DNA from: Streptomyces gelaticus | GTDB taxonomy: Bacteria; Actinomycetota; Actinomycetes; Streptomycetales; Streptomycetaceae | Assembly (NCBI RefSeq): GCF_014649535.1 | Contig: NZ_BMTF01000005.1 | Span: 126,564 to 190,563, forward strand | Direction of reading: 5' to 3' | DNA length: 64,000 nt | In this document: positions 54,079 through 61,617 of the stretch, in pieces | Layout of the letters: each line of letters starts with the position of its first letter | How positions within the stretch are numbered: position 1 is the stretch's first letter | The notes under the pieces: model-generated | Seen by the model: the letters and a program-made list of their open reading frames with translations, nothing else | Database searches by the model: none | Told to the model about the DNA's origin: nothing | Translations under genes and position numbers: made by a program

Positions 54079-54501
54079 TCAGCCGCGTACGACCGTCACC
54101 GGGCACGGTGCGTGCTGGGTGACATGGAGGCTGACCGAGCCGAGCAGGGTCGCCTTGAAGCCGCTGTAGCCGCGCGCTCCCACGACGAGCAGGCTGGCTC
54201 CCTCGGCGCGGTCCAGCAGGGACTGGGCCGGGTTGCCGATCACCACGATCTTGCTGATCGCCGCCGCGCCCTCGGCACCCAGGGCCTCCTCCAGCGTCTC
54301 GGTGAGGGCCACGGTCGCCAGGGCCTGCGGGTCGAAGTCCTCCGGCATGCCGGGCATCATCGACGCCCAGCTCGTCGCGGGGTACTCCCAGCTGTTGACG
54401 GCCTCCACCGTGTCACCGGTCAGCTCCGCCTGGCGTACGGCCCAGTGCAGCGCCTTGACCGACGACTCGGAGCCGTCCACGCCCACCACGATCCTGCCCA
54501 T
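54079..54501 (-). CDS. Universal stress protein (UspA family)
   Basis: A 140-aa single-domain Usp. Key features are RIVVGVDGSESSVKALHWAV at the start and the ATP-binding signature GARGYSGFKATLLGSVSLHV (G-2x-G-9x-G(S/T)-like), ending HAPCPVTVVRG. Such proteins respond to stress, dormancy or hypoxia. The ATG at 54501 is preceded by GGAGGCAGTG. It stands alone. Confidence 0.93.
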   Translation of the reverse strand: MGRIVVGVDGSESSVKALHWAVRQAELTGDTVEAVNSWEYPATSWASMMPGMPEDFDPQALATVALTETLEEALGAEGAAAISKIVVIGNPAQSLLDRAEGASLLVVGARGYSGFKATLLGSVSLHVTQHAPCPVTVVRG

Positions 54502-54620
54502 CACTGCCTCCAGCTCGGTTCGGCTCAGTGCGCGGATGCGTCGTACGAGACGGGCTCGCACGACGCATCTTTCGGTGTAACTCTAATCAAACCCGGACAA
54601 CGGTTCCGTCGGCGGGTCCC

Positions 54621-55292
54621 TCAGTCCAGGCGGAGGTCGGCGAGCTGCTGCTCGAAGGGCACGACCTCGTCGTCGAGCCCGAGCGTCCTCGGCGCCCCGG
54701 AGGCCGCCCGGCCGCCCGTGATCATGGCTGCGAGCTCGCCGCCCGCCCGCCGGATGCGGGACGGCAGGCCCTCGGTGTACTCGTCGCCGGACGAGCCCCA
54801 GTCCTCGGACGCCGCGTACACGGACGTCGGTACGACGGTGGCCCGCAGATAGGCGAAGAGCGGACGCATCGCGTGTTCCAGGACCAGCGAGTGGCGGGCG
54901 GTGCCGCCGGTCGCCGCGATGAGGACGGGCTTGCCGGTCAGCGCCGTGTTGTCGATCAGGTCGAAGAACGACTTGAACAGTCCGCTGTACGAGGCGGTGA
55001 ACACGGGCGAGACGGCGATCAGCCCGTCCGCCTCCGCCACCTTCTTGATCGCCCCGTCCAGGGCGGCCGGCGGGAACCCGGTGACCAGGTGGTTGGCGAT
55101 GTCGACGGCCAGGTCGCGCAGTTCGATCACATGGACCTCGACCGTGCGGTCCTGCTCGGCCAGCAGCCGCTCACGCGCGGCGCCGGCCAGCCGCTCGGCC
55201 AGCAGCCGGGTCGAGGACGGGCTGCTCAGCCCGGCCGACACGGCGACGATCCGCAGGGGTTCGGTGGCGAATGCGCCGGACGTGGTGGACAC
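54621..55292 (-). CDS. NADPH-dependent FMN reductase
   Basis: A 223-aa flavodoxin-fold protein. The FMN-phosphate loop is VSAGLSSPSSTRLLAERL, with the second flavin loop AVSPVFTASYSGLFKSFFDLID and ATGGTARHSLVLEHAMRPLFAYL. It is typical of the CE1759/MsuE-like reductases that supply FMNH2 to a partner monooxygenase. The LLM-class monooxygenase gene lies just upstream with only 5 bases between, so they act as a two-component system. The GTG at 55292 is preceded by AAGGAGG. Confidence 0.9.
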   Translation of the reverse strand: MSTTSGAFATEPLRIVAVSAGLSSPSSTRLLAERLAGAARERLLAEQDRTVEVHVIELRDLAVDIANHLVTGFPPAALDGAIKKVAEADGLIAVSPVFTASYSGLFKSFFDLIDNTALTGKPVLIAATGGTARHSLVLEHAMRPLFAYLRATVVPTSVYAASEDWGSSGDEYTEGLPSRIRRAGGELAAMITGGRAASGAPRTLGLDDEVVPFEQQLADLRLD

Positions 55293-55297
55293 GGTGG

Positions 55298-56386
55298 TCA
55301 GACCTCCTTCGTGGCGGTGCGGGCGGCGACGGCCGGGTGGACGGGCGCGGAGTCCGGGACCCCGGCCGGGCGCAGGGCGGCGAACTCCTTGCGCAGCACC
55401 GGGACGACCTCCTCGCCGAGGATGTCGAGCTGCTCCAGGACCGTCTTCAGCGGCAGCCCCGCGTGGTCCATCAGGAACAGCTGGCGCTGGTAGTCGCCGA
55501 CGGCGTCCCGGAAGGACAGGGTCCGCTCGATGACCTCCTGCGGCGAGCCGACGGTCAGCGGGGTCTGCTCGGTGAAGTCCTCCATCGAGGGCCCGTGCCC
55601 GTAGACCGGCGCGTTGTCGAAGTACGGGCGGAACTCCCGTACCGCGTCCTGCGAGTTCTTCCGCATGAACACCTGGCCGCCGAGGCCGACGATGGCCTGT
55701 TCGGCGGTGCCGTGCCCGTAGTGCGCGTACCGCTGCCGGTACAGGTTCACCATCTTCTTCGTGTGCTCGATGGGCCAGAAGATGTTGTTGTGGAAGAAGC
55801 CGTCGCCGTAGAACGCGGCCTGCTCGGCGATCTCCGGCGAGCGGATCGAGCCGTGCCAGACGAACGGCGGGACGCCGTCCAGCGGGCGCGGGGTCGCGGT
55901 GAAGGACTGCAGCGGCGTACGGAACTTGCCCTCCCAGTCCACGACGTCCTCGCGCCACAGCTTGTGCAGCAGGGCGTAGTTCTCGATGGCGAGCGGGATG
56001 CCCTGACGGATGTCCTTGCCGAACCAGGGGTAGACCGGACCGGTGTTGCCGCGGCCCATCATCAGGTCGACGCGGCCGTCCGCGAGGTGCTGGAGCGTCG
56101 CGTAGTCCTCGGCGATCTTCACCGGGTCGTTGGTGGTGATCAGCGTCGTGGACGTGGACAGGATCAGGTTCTCGGTGCGGGCGGCGATGTAGCCGAGCGT
56201 GGTCGTCGGGGAGGACGGGACGAACGGCGGGTTGTGGTGCTCGCCGGTCGCGAAGACGTCCAGGCCGACCTCCTCCGCCTTCTGCGCGATGGCGAGGGTG
56301 GCCTTGATCCGCTCGTGCTCGCTCGGCGCCCTGCCGGTCGTGGGGTCGGTGGTGACGTCCCCGACGGTGAAGATCCCGAACTCCAT
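55298..56386 (-). CDS. LLM-class FMN-dependent monooxygenase
   Basis: A 362-aa luciferase-like TIM-barrel enzyme. The start EFGIFTVGDVTTDPTTGRAPSE and core FATGEHHNPPF (His pair), ILSTSTTLITTNDPVKIAEDYATL and LMMGRGNTGPVYPWFG are typical of the family that takes FMNH2 from a separate reductase. It is followed 5 bases later by the FMN reductase. Substrates of close relatives are alkanes, sulfonates or xenobiotics; here it is unknown. The ATG at 56386 has GGAGGCGGACC. Confidence 0.92.
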   Translation of the reverse strand: MEFGIFTVGDVTTDPTTGRAPSEHERIKATLAIAQKAEEVGLDVFATGEHHNPPFVPSSPTTTLGYIAARTENLILSTSTTLITTNDPVKIAEDYATLQHLADGRVDLMMGRGNTGPVYPWFGKDIRQGIPLAIENYALLHKLWREDVVDWEGKFRTPLQSFTATPRPLDGVPPFVWHGSIRSPEIAEQAAFYGDGFFHNNIFWPIEHTKKMVNLYRQRYAHYGHGTAEQAIVGLGGQVFMRKNSQDAVREFRPYFDNAPVYGHGPSMEDFTEQTPLTVGSPQEVIERTLSFRDAVGDYQRQLFLMDHAGLPLKTVLEQLDILGEEVVPVLRKEFAALRPAGVPDSAPVHPAVAARTATKEV

Positions 56387-56539
56387 GGTCCGCCTCCGGT
56401 TGGTTGAACTTTGAACTATGTGAACACACCCTACAACGGAGCACCCCCCTGACCTATTCCACGGGGGGTGTACCGGCCGGTGCGTACCCTGGACGGGATG
56501 TGCGGACCGGTCACGGACCGCCCCGACGGAGGCAGGGCA

Positions 56540-56686
56540 GTGAGCGGGAGCGGCGACGAGAGCGAGAGCGAGCGCTGGAAGGAGCGCGGTGTGGCGCTGC
56601 GCGTCTTCGTCTACGTCTTCGCCACGCATCTCTTCGCGGGCTTCATCTGGATCCTCTTCTACGTGGGCGAGCACGCCAAGAAGTGA
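56540..56686 (+). CDS. Small single-helix membrane protein (DUF6126-like)
   Basis: A 48-aa protein. A charged N-terminus (GDESESERWKERG) precedes one transmembrane helix (ALRVFVYVFATHLFAGFIWILFYVG) and a short EHAKK tail. Very similar small proteins are widespread in Streptomyces under DUF6126. The GTG at 56540 follows GGAGGCAGGGCA; an upstream ATG at 56468 would add a non-conserved leader. Function unknown. Confidence 0.75.
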   Translation: MSGSGDESESERWKERGVALRVFVYVFATHLFAGFIWILFYVGEHAKK

Positions 56687-56941
56687 AGTGAAGCGATCGG
56701 GGCGGGGCGGGACGGTACGCGGGGCATGGTCGGCACCACGCGGGTTCGTCACGTTCGCAAGAGGCTCTCTCAGTGGCCCGGGATCACCGCGCGGCAGGTG
56801 ACGGCCCTCCGGACTGCGTGGGTACGCGGTCCCCACAGCCGCGCACCGAGCGCTTTTGGGGCTGCTGAGGATCGGTGATTCGACGCCGTCGCACGAACCG
56901 GCGTCACGGCACAGCCATCACGATCCGGCACAGGGGCCCGT

Positions 56942-58369
56942 TCAGGGGCGCACCACCTGGGTCATCTCGGCGTCGGGGTCGGGGGTGGGGGTGGCCGCGG
57001 GGCGGCGTGCGGTGTCGCTGATGCGGATCAGGATGCCGACGAGGGCCCAGTTGGCGATGACGGAGGAACCGCCGTACGCCAGGAACGGCATCGTCATACC
57101 CGTCAGCGGGATCAGGCCCATCACCCCGCCGGCGACGACGAAGACCTGCAGCGCGAACGCGCCCGACAGGCCGATGGCGAGCAGCTTGCCGAACGGATCG
57201 CGGGCCGCGAGGGCGGTGCGTACACCGCGCTCCACGATCAGGCCGTAGATCAGCAGGATCGCCATGATGCCGGTCAGGCCAAGTTCCTCGCCGAAGGTGG
57301 CAAGGATGAAGTCGGAGTTGGAGGCGAACCGGATGAGGTCGGAGCGGCCCTGGCCGAGGCCGGTGCCGAGGGTGCCGCCGGAGCCGAACGCCCACAGCGC
57401 CTGCATCGATTGCTCAGAATGACCGACCACGCCCTGGCGGCTGAGCATGTACTCGCGCATGGGGTCGAGCCAGGCCTGGACACGTTGCTGGACGTGCGGC
57501 TCGAAGGCGGCGACGCCGACGGCGCCGGCCGCGGACATCAGCAGACCGAAGACGATCCAGCTGGTCCGCTCGGTGGCGACGTACAGCACGATGACGAACA
57601 TTCCGAAGAACAGCAGCGACGTGCCGAGGTCGGTCTCGAAGACCAGGATCAGGATCGAGAGGAACCAGACGACCAGGATCGGGCCGAGGTCGCGGCCGCG
57701 CGGCAGGTACAGGCCCATGAAACGGCGGCTGGCCAGGGCCAGCGCGTCGCGCTTGACCATCAGAAAGCCGGAGAAGAAGACCGCGAGCGCGATCTTCGCG
57801 AACTCGCCGGGCTGGATGCTGAAGCTGCCGACGCGGATCCAGATCTTGGCGCCGTAGATGTTGGCGCCCAGTCCCGGAACCAGCGGAAGAAGCAGAAGGA
57901 ACAGTGCGCCCACCATGGATATGTAGGTGTAGCGCTGCAGGACGCGGTGGTCCTTGAGGAATATCAGCACCACAACGAACAGCGCGACGCCCATCGCCGT
58001 GTACATCAGCTGCCGTGGCGCGGCTGTGCCCGCCTGCTTGATCGACTGCAGCAGCTCGGACTGGTCCAGCCGCCAGATGACGACCAGGCCGAGCCCATTC
58101 AGCAGCGTGGCCAGCGGCAGCAGCAGCGGGTCCGCGTACGGCGCGGACTTGCGTACGACGAGATGGGCGACGCCGGCCACCAGACCCAGGCCCAGGCCGT
58201 AGCTCAGCAGGCCGGACGGTAACCGGTCATCGATGGCCAGGCCCACGTTGGCGTAGGCGAACACCGGGACGACGACGGCGAACACCAGCAGCACGAGTTC
58301 GGTGTTGCGCCGGCTCGGCGCGCCGATCGTGGACGTGTGGTGCGCCGACGTGTTCGTAGTGCTGCTCAT
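56942..58369 (-). CDS. FtsW/RodA/SpoVE-family peptidoglycan glycosyltransferase
   Basis: A 475-aa SEDS protein with about ten helices. The large periplasmic loop between helices carries the key acidic residue (GFLMVKRDALALASRRFMGL, FETDLGTSLLFFGMFVIVLY). Other conserved blocks are GLGANIYGAKIWIRVGSF, IQPGEFAKIALAVFFSGFL and the C-terminal GMTMPFLAYGGSSVIANWAL. It polymerises lipid II with a class B PBP. No PBP gene is adjacent, unlike the main Streptomyces ftsW/pbpA pair, so it is probably an additional copy. The ATG at 58369 starts a typical variable N-terminus. Confidence 0.9.
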   Translation of the reverse strand: MSSTTNTSAHHTSTIGAPSRRNTELVLLVFAVVVPVFAYANVGLAIDDRLPSGLLSYGLGLGLVAGVAHLVVRKSAPYADPLLLPLATLLNGLGLVVIWRLDQSELLQSIKQAGTAAPRQLMYTAMGVALFVVVLIFLKDHRVLQRYTYISMVGALFLLLLPLVPGLGANIYGAKIWIRVGSFSIQPGEFAKIALAVFFSGFLMVKRDALALASRRFMGLYLPRGRDLGPILVVWFLSILILVFETDLGTSLLFFGMFVIVLYVATERTSWIVFGLLMSAAGAVGVAAFEPHVQQRVQAWLDPMREYMLSRQGVVGHSEQSMQALWAFGSGGTLGTGLGQGRSDLIRFASNSDFILATFGEELGLTGIMAILLIYGLIVERGVRTALAARDPFGKLLAIGLSGAFALQVFVVAGGVMGLIPLTGMTMPFLAYGGSSVIANWALVGILIRISDTARRPAATPTPDPDAEMTQVVRP

Positions 58370-58723
58370 CGTGTGACCGAGCCCTTCACGGCTTGCCTCC
58401 TGCCTACCGCACAGCGGGACGAACTCCTGCTCGTTCTCCGATGAGTTGGGGCCGGGAGCGGGTGCGGGTGCGGTAGTGCTCTTGGACGTGGACGGTGACG
58501 TCGATGCCGACGGATTCGGCGGCGCTGTGGCCTTGGCTTTTGTTTTAGACGTGAAGGGAACGTGTGCGGTTCCTGTGGTGCTTGTGGTTTCGCCGACCTG
58601 GCGCCGGCCTGGGGCGACTACAGCTGCGTGGAGGCCGGGCACCCCGAACGCCTCCTCGCCGCCCACGCGGCGGGGCGCGAGGGCGCGCCGAGCGAGACGG
58701 TAGGTGCCGGGTATCACTGCATC
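58370..58723. other. 354-bp region without a gene, low-complexity in one frame
   Basis: On the minus strand, immediately upstream of the SEDS gene and in its frame, codons read a Ser/Thr/Pro/Lys-rich stretch (TSKTKAKATAPPNPSASTSP, then STTAPAPAPGPNSSENEQE) with no stop codon. This may be a fused remnant of a neighbouring gene's tail or a long disordered N-terminal extension. The plus strand up to 58723 shows no gene; the Fic remnant begins at 58724. Confidence 0.5.
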
Positions 58724-59452
58724 ATGCTGTACAAGATGCCCCGCCTGGACTCGGCCGACCTTCAGGTCCTGGAGCAGATCAACGGCCTGCGCGAACAACT
58801 GCGCCATGCGGTGCAGCGGGCTCCGATGAAGTGGACCCTTGACCTGTGCAAGGCCCTGACAGCCCGAAGGCGACCTGGGCAGTCATGTCCTGCTCCGCGC
58901 AGCCATGGCCCATCTGAACCTGGTGAAGATCCACCCGTGGTCCGACGGCAACGGCCGCATGTCCCGCTCGCTGCAGACCCTTCTCATCGCACGCGGCGGT
59001 GTTCTCGCCCCCGAGTTCTCCTCGATCGAGGAGTGGCTCGGCACGGCGGGCCGGTCTGGTCGCCGGAGCCCGACACCTCGCCCTGGATCAAATTCAACCT
59101 GCTCGCCTACCACCAGCAGACTCAGCGGGTGCAACGCCGTGTCGACCGTTCCAACGACTGCTGGATGCAACTGATGGAGAAAACAGGTACGCACGGAGTC
59201 ACGGAGCGGCAGGTCACCGCGCTGCACGAGGTGGCCATGGTCGGCCGGGTGCGGCGCAGCCGGTACGAGAAGGCCGAAGCGATCAACACGCAGCAGGCCA
59301 CGCGGGATCTGCAGGCACTCACCAAGGCGCGGCTGCTGACGGCCGTGGGCCGGACGAAAGGCCGTCACTACGTCGCAGGCCCGCGGTTCCCGGAGCGGGT
59401 GCTGGCCACCGTGTGTCGGCATCACACCATCAGCAACCCGTACGCCACATGA
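58724..59452 (+). pseudogene. Fic-domain gene with two deletions
   Basis: The frame from the ATG at 58724 (MLYKMPRLDSADLQVLEQIN) is a Fic-protein N-terminus. About 58872 it jumps to another frame carrying the intact active-site motif HPWSDGNGRMSRSLQTLLIA and EFSSIEEWLG. About 59040 it jumps back to the first frame for the helical C-terminus (WSPEPDTSPWIKFNLLAYHQ, TALHEVAMVGRVRRSRYEKA), ending at 59452. Parts of the Fic core between the pieces are missing, so no single chain is complete. Fic proteins AMPylate target proteins; this copy should be dead. Confidence 0.85.
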
Positions 59453-59473
59453 TCTCGTGGCGCCGCACGGCTC

Positions 59474-60073
59474 CTAGCCCCAGGGCTCGCCCGTGGACGG
59501 GTCCAAACCGGCGTCCCAACGTCGTTTCCGTTCACGCCAGTTGATGAAGGAAGGCTCTTTTGGGAGGGTGACGCTGATCGTCTCCTCCTGGAACTCTTCG
59601 TCGGTGCACAGTCTGAGGAGGAATTCCGCCATCCCGAAGGAGTGCACCTGGAAGGCGGGGCTGGTGTGCCGTCCGCACACCAGCACGGGCCAGCGGTCGG
59701 GGTCGTCGCCCGTGGTCAGCCAGCAGTAGATGTCCGCGCCGGTGGTGACGCCCCAGGCCAGGATGGAGCCGGGGTCCACGTCCAGGGCGGCTCTGCCGCC
59801 GAGCATCTCCCAGGTGCCGCGGGCGTTCTCGGTCTCGTCGCGCAGTCCGTTCCAGTCCGAGTAGACATCGGGTCGCGGCACCGGCAGCAGAATTCCGACT
59901 TCCCTGCTGACCTGCCCCGCCCCGTACACCTCCATGAAGGCGACGTAGTCGGCCGGGAACCGGGTCCCCCAGATCTCCTCGACCGCGCTCCAGTCGATCC
60001 GCTCGTCCACGCCGTGCCGCGTCGGCACGACCTGTGCGAGCGCCGCTACATGGGGGTTCTTGCCCACTGTCAT
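59474..60073 (-). CDS. SMI1/KNR4-family protein
   Basis: A 199-aa cytoplasmic protein of the SUKH/SMI1-KNR4 superfamily. The start IDWSAVEEIWGTRFPADYVAFMEVYGAGQ is the hallmark helix-strand unit, followed by GILLPVPRPDVYSDWNGLRD, SILAWGVTTGADIYCWLTTG and a C-terminal helix. SUKH proteins are often immunity proteins to polymorphic toxins. No toxin gene is adjacent, so it may be an orphan. The ATG at 60073 is preceded by CGGAAGA. Confidence 0.8.
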   Translation of the reverse strand: MTVGKNPHVAALAQVVPTRHGVDERIDWSAVEEIWGTRFPADYVAFMEVYGAGQVSREVGILLPVPRPDVYSDWNGLRDETENARGTWEMLGGRAALDVDPGSILAWGVTTGADIYCWLTTGDDPDRWPVLVCGRHTSPAFQVHSFGMAEFLLRLCTDEEFQEETISVTLPKEPSFINWRERKRRWDAGLDPSTGEPWG

Positions 60074-60239
60074 TCTTCCGCCTCGGTGTATCGGACCGCT
60101 ATTGCCGTGGTTCATCGCCCACTGCAGGCGGTTCGGGGCGTCCTTCATCCGGGATTCAGCCTACGACGGCCGATCGGCCCGTCGCCGTTGATCAGGGAAA
60201 ACGCTGTCCGGTTGCCGGGCACGGTGGTAAACAGTCGGC

Positions 60240-60374
60240 GTGGCAAAGACCCGCCCGGGCACGGCCGGTGAGCTGGTCCTGGCCCTGTACAGCCGTATTC
60301 CTATGGACTCCCTGCAACTCGACGGCGACGCACGCATCTTCGCCCAGCTCCTGGCCTGGGACCCGGACGCGTAG
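60240..60374 (+). pseudogene. C-terminal fragment of a maleylpyruvate isomerase-family gene
   Basis: Forty-four codons from a GTG read TAGELVLALYSRIPMDSLQL then DGDARIFAQLLAWDPDA and a stop. This is the last helix-rich segment of the MDMPI/TIGR03083 family (pattern GELVLALYGRIPLDSL...AWEPE). The DinB-like N-terminal two thirds are absent. It is distinct from the intact homologue at 13819. No start or ribosome site for an independent protein is convincing. Confidence 0.7.
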
Positions 60375-60449
60375 CCGTTGCGCGCCCGGTCGGCCGGAGC
60401 AGGCCAAGTGCCTTGACCTCAAGTGCGCTTGAGGCGGGAGACTTCCGCC

Positions 60450-60810
60450 ATGGACACCATGGAGATGCAGCGACAGGGGCAGGGCACTGACCGACCGGGC
60501 CGAGATCACCGACCTGATGGACCGCTATCTGCGTTCCCTGGACGACGGCGTTTTCGACGAGGAGTGGGCGCGCGCGTTCCACACCGAGGACGTCACCGCG
60601 GAGATGCCCATCGGTACGGTTCACGGTCGTGACGCCCTGCTCGCGCACATCCGGCGAGGAATGGCGCTGTTCGACCGAACCGTGCATCTGGGCACCAATG
60701 CCGTCATCGAGGTCGACGGGGACCGGGCCACTGCCCGTGGCGCCCAGTTGAGCACCCATGTCCTGGCGGACGGCTCGGACGGCCCCTTGGATCACTCCTG
60801 TGTCCCTTAG
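60450..60810 (+). pseudogene. SnoaL-like (NTF2-fold) gene, broken at both ends
   Basis: The frame read from an internal ATG at 60517 (MDRYLRSLDDGVFDEEWARA, DVTAEMPIGTVHGRDALLAH, TVHLGTNAVIEVDGDRATAR, QLSTHVL) is a SnoaL-like ring-cyclisation/isomerase fold. Upstream, LTDRAEITDL precedes it without a start codon in frame, while ATG 60450 behind GGGAG (MDTMEMQRQGQG) is in another frame. One indel before CTGACC would join them. The C-terminus ends early (SCVP) compared with family members. It is most likely a pseudogene. A short protein from 60517 cannot be excluded. Confidence 0.6.
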
Positions 60811-61024
60811 CTCGACGTCCGGGCAGGGAGCGGCGGGGTGATGAGCCCGTACGGCCTTGCTTTCCCGCCCGCCAACGGGTCCAACTGGACTCGTGCCAAG
60901 CTGAGTTCGCCCGCTGGGGGCGTGCCGAGAACCGGTTCCGTCGGGAGCGGCGGTGGGTGTGGTGGCTGGATCGGTACGGCATCGGGGCTGGACCCAGCCC
61001 GGTTCTCGGCGCGGTGGTGCGCTG

Positions 61025-61438
61025 ATGGGGGAGGCGGCGGACCGCACTGTCATTCTGCGTTGGAGCCGACATCCGCGTTGCGTATCGCTGGCTCGGGCGG
61101 AACTGCGTACCGCGCTCGCGGGGTGGGGGTTCTCGGAGTGGGAGGAGTCCGCGGTGCTGGTGCTGTCCGAGCTGCTGACGAACGCTGGGCAGCACGCCCG
61201 GGTCTCGCTGGGGCGGGAGATCGAGACCCTGTTCCGGCCGCTGGGTGACGGGGTGCGGATCGAGGTGCACGATGCCTCGGACGTGGTGCCGCAGGTGCGC
61301 GATCCGGAGCCCGGCGCGTGCGGCGGACGGGGGTTGCTGCTGGTCGCCGCGCTGGCGGATCGGTGGGGGTACGGGGCACGGCACGGGCCCGGAAAGGTCG
61401 TGTGGGCGGAGTTCGGTTCCGTTAAGCTCGGGTCATGA
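61025..61438 (+). CDS. Anti-sigma-factor-like ATP-binding protein (HATPase_c_2), second copy
   Basis: A 137-aa GHKL protein: VLVLSELLTNAGQHARVS is the N-box and IEVHDASDVVPQ to GRGLLLVAALADRWGYG the G1/G2 region. A basic C-terminus ends KVVWAEFGSVKLGS. It is related to the protein at 4564 but not close. Its TGA overlaps the ATG of the tryptophan leader peptide, so ribosomes finishing this gene could re-initiate on the leader. No XRE or DUF397 partner is here. The ATG at 61025 follows a stop-start overlap (TGATG) with an unassigned upstream frame. Confidence 0.85.
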   Translation: MGEAADRTVILRWSRHPRCVSLARAELRTALAGWGFSEWEESAVLVLSELLTNAGQHARVSLGREIETLFRPLGDGVRIEVHDASDVVPQVRDPEPGACGGRGLLLVAALADRWGYGARHGPGKVVWAEFGSVKLGS

Positions 61439-61476
61439 CCTCCGTACCGTGCCGAAACTGGTGGCGCTCCTTCTAG
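61435..61476 (+). CDS. Tryptophan-rich leader peptide of trpS
   Basis: A 13-codon open frame from ATG 61435 to TAG 61474-61476 reads MTSVPCRNWWRSF, with two adjacent Trp codons (TGG TGG, 61459-61464). It is followed by an attenuator structure and then trpS. The ATG overlaps the stop of the preceding gene. Tandem Trp codons five codons before the stop, in a 13-aa peptide ahead of a tryptophan-related gene, are very unlikely by chance. Its role would be to sense charged tRNA-Trp by ribosome stalling. Confidence 0.75.
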   Translation: MTSVPCRNWWRSF

Positions 61477-61533
61477 GAGCGGCCGCCTCCCCTCTGCACG
61501 GAATCAGGGCCGTTCGATATGGACGGCCCTTTT
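61465..61533 (+). promoter_or_regulatory. Ribosome-mediated transcription attenuator for trpS
   Basis: Three mutually exclusive segments are visible. CGCTCC (61465-61470) pairs with GGAGCG (61476-61481), a protector hairpin covering the leader stop codon. GGCCGCCT (about 61481-61488) can pair with AGGGCC of the next segment with a bulge, acting as anti-terminator. AGGGCCGT (61506-61513) pairs perfectly with ACGGCCCT (61523-61530) followed by TTTT, the terminator. Stalling at the Trp codons would block the first hairpin and favour read-through. This is the classical arrangement. Pairing is read by eye, without energies. Confidence 0.72.
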
Positions 61534-61617
61534 CGTTGCCCTCGTACGGGTACGGAATCCGGTGATCACGGCGGGCCGTCCTCCACGCAACCATGCATCG
61601 CGAGGAGAGAAACCCCC

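Noticed and set aside
60811..61027. Frame reading AEFARWGRAENRFRRERRWV that ends in a stop overlapping the ATPase ATG
   Set aside because: Codon bias is suggestive and the stop-start overlap is neat, but no start codon, ribosome site or family could be found, so it was not called a gene.
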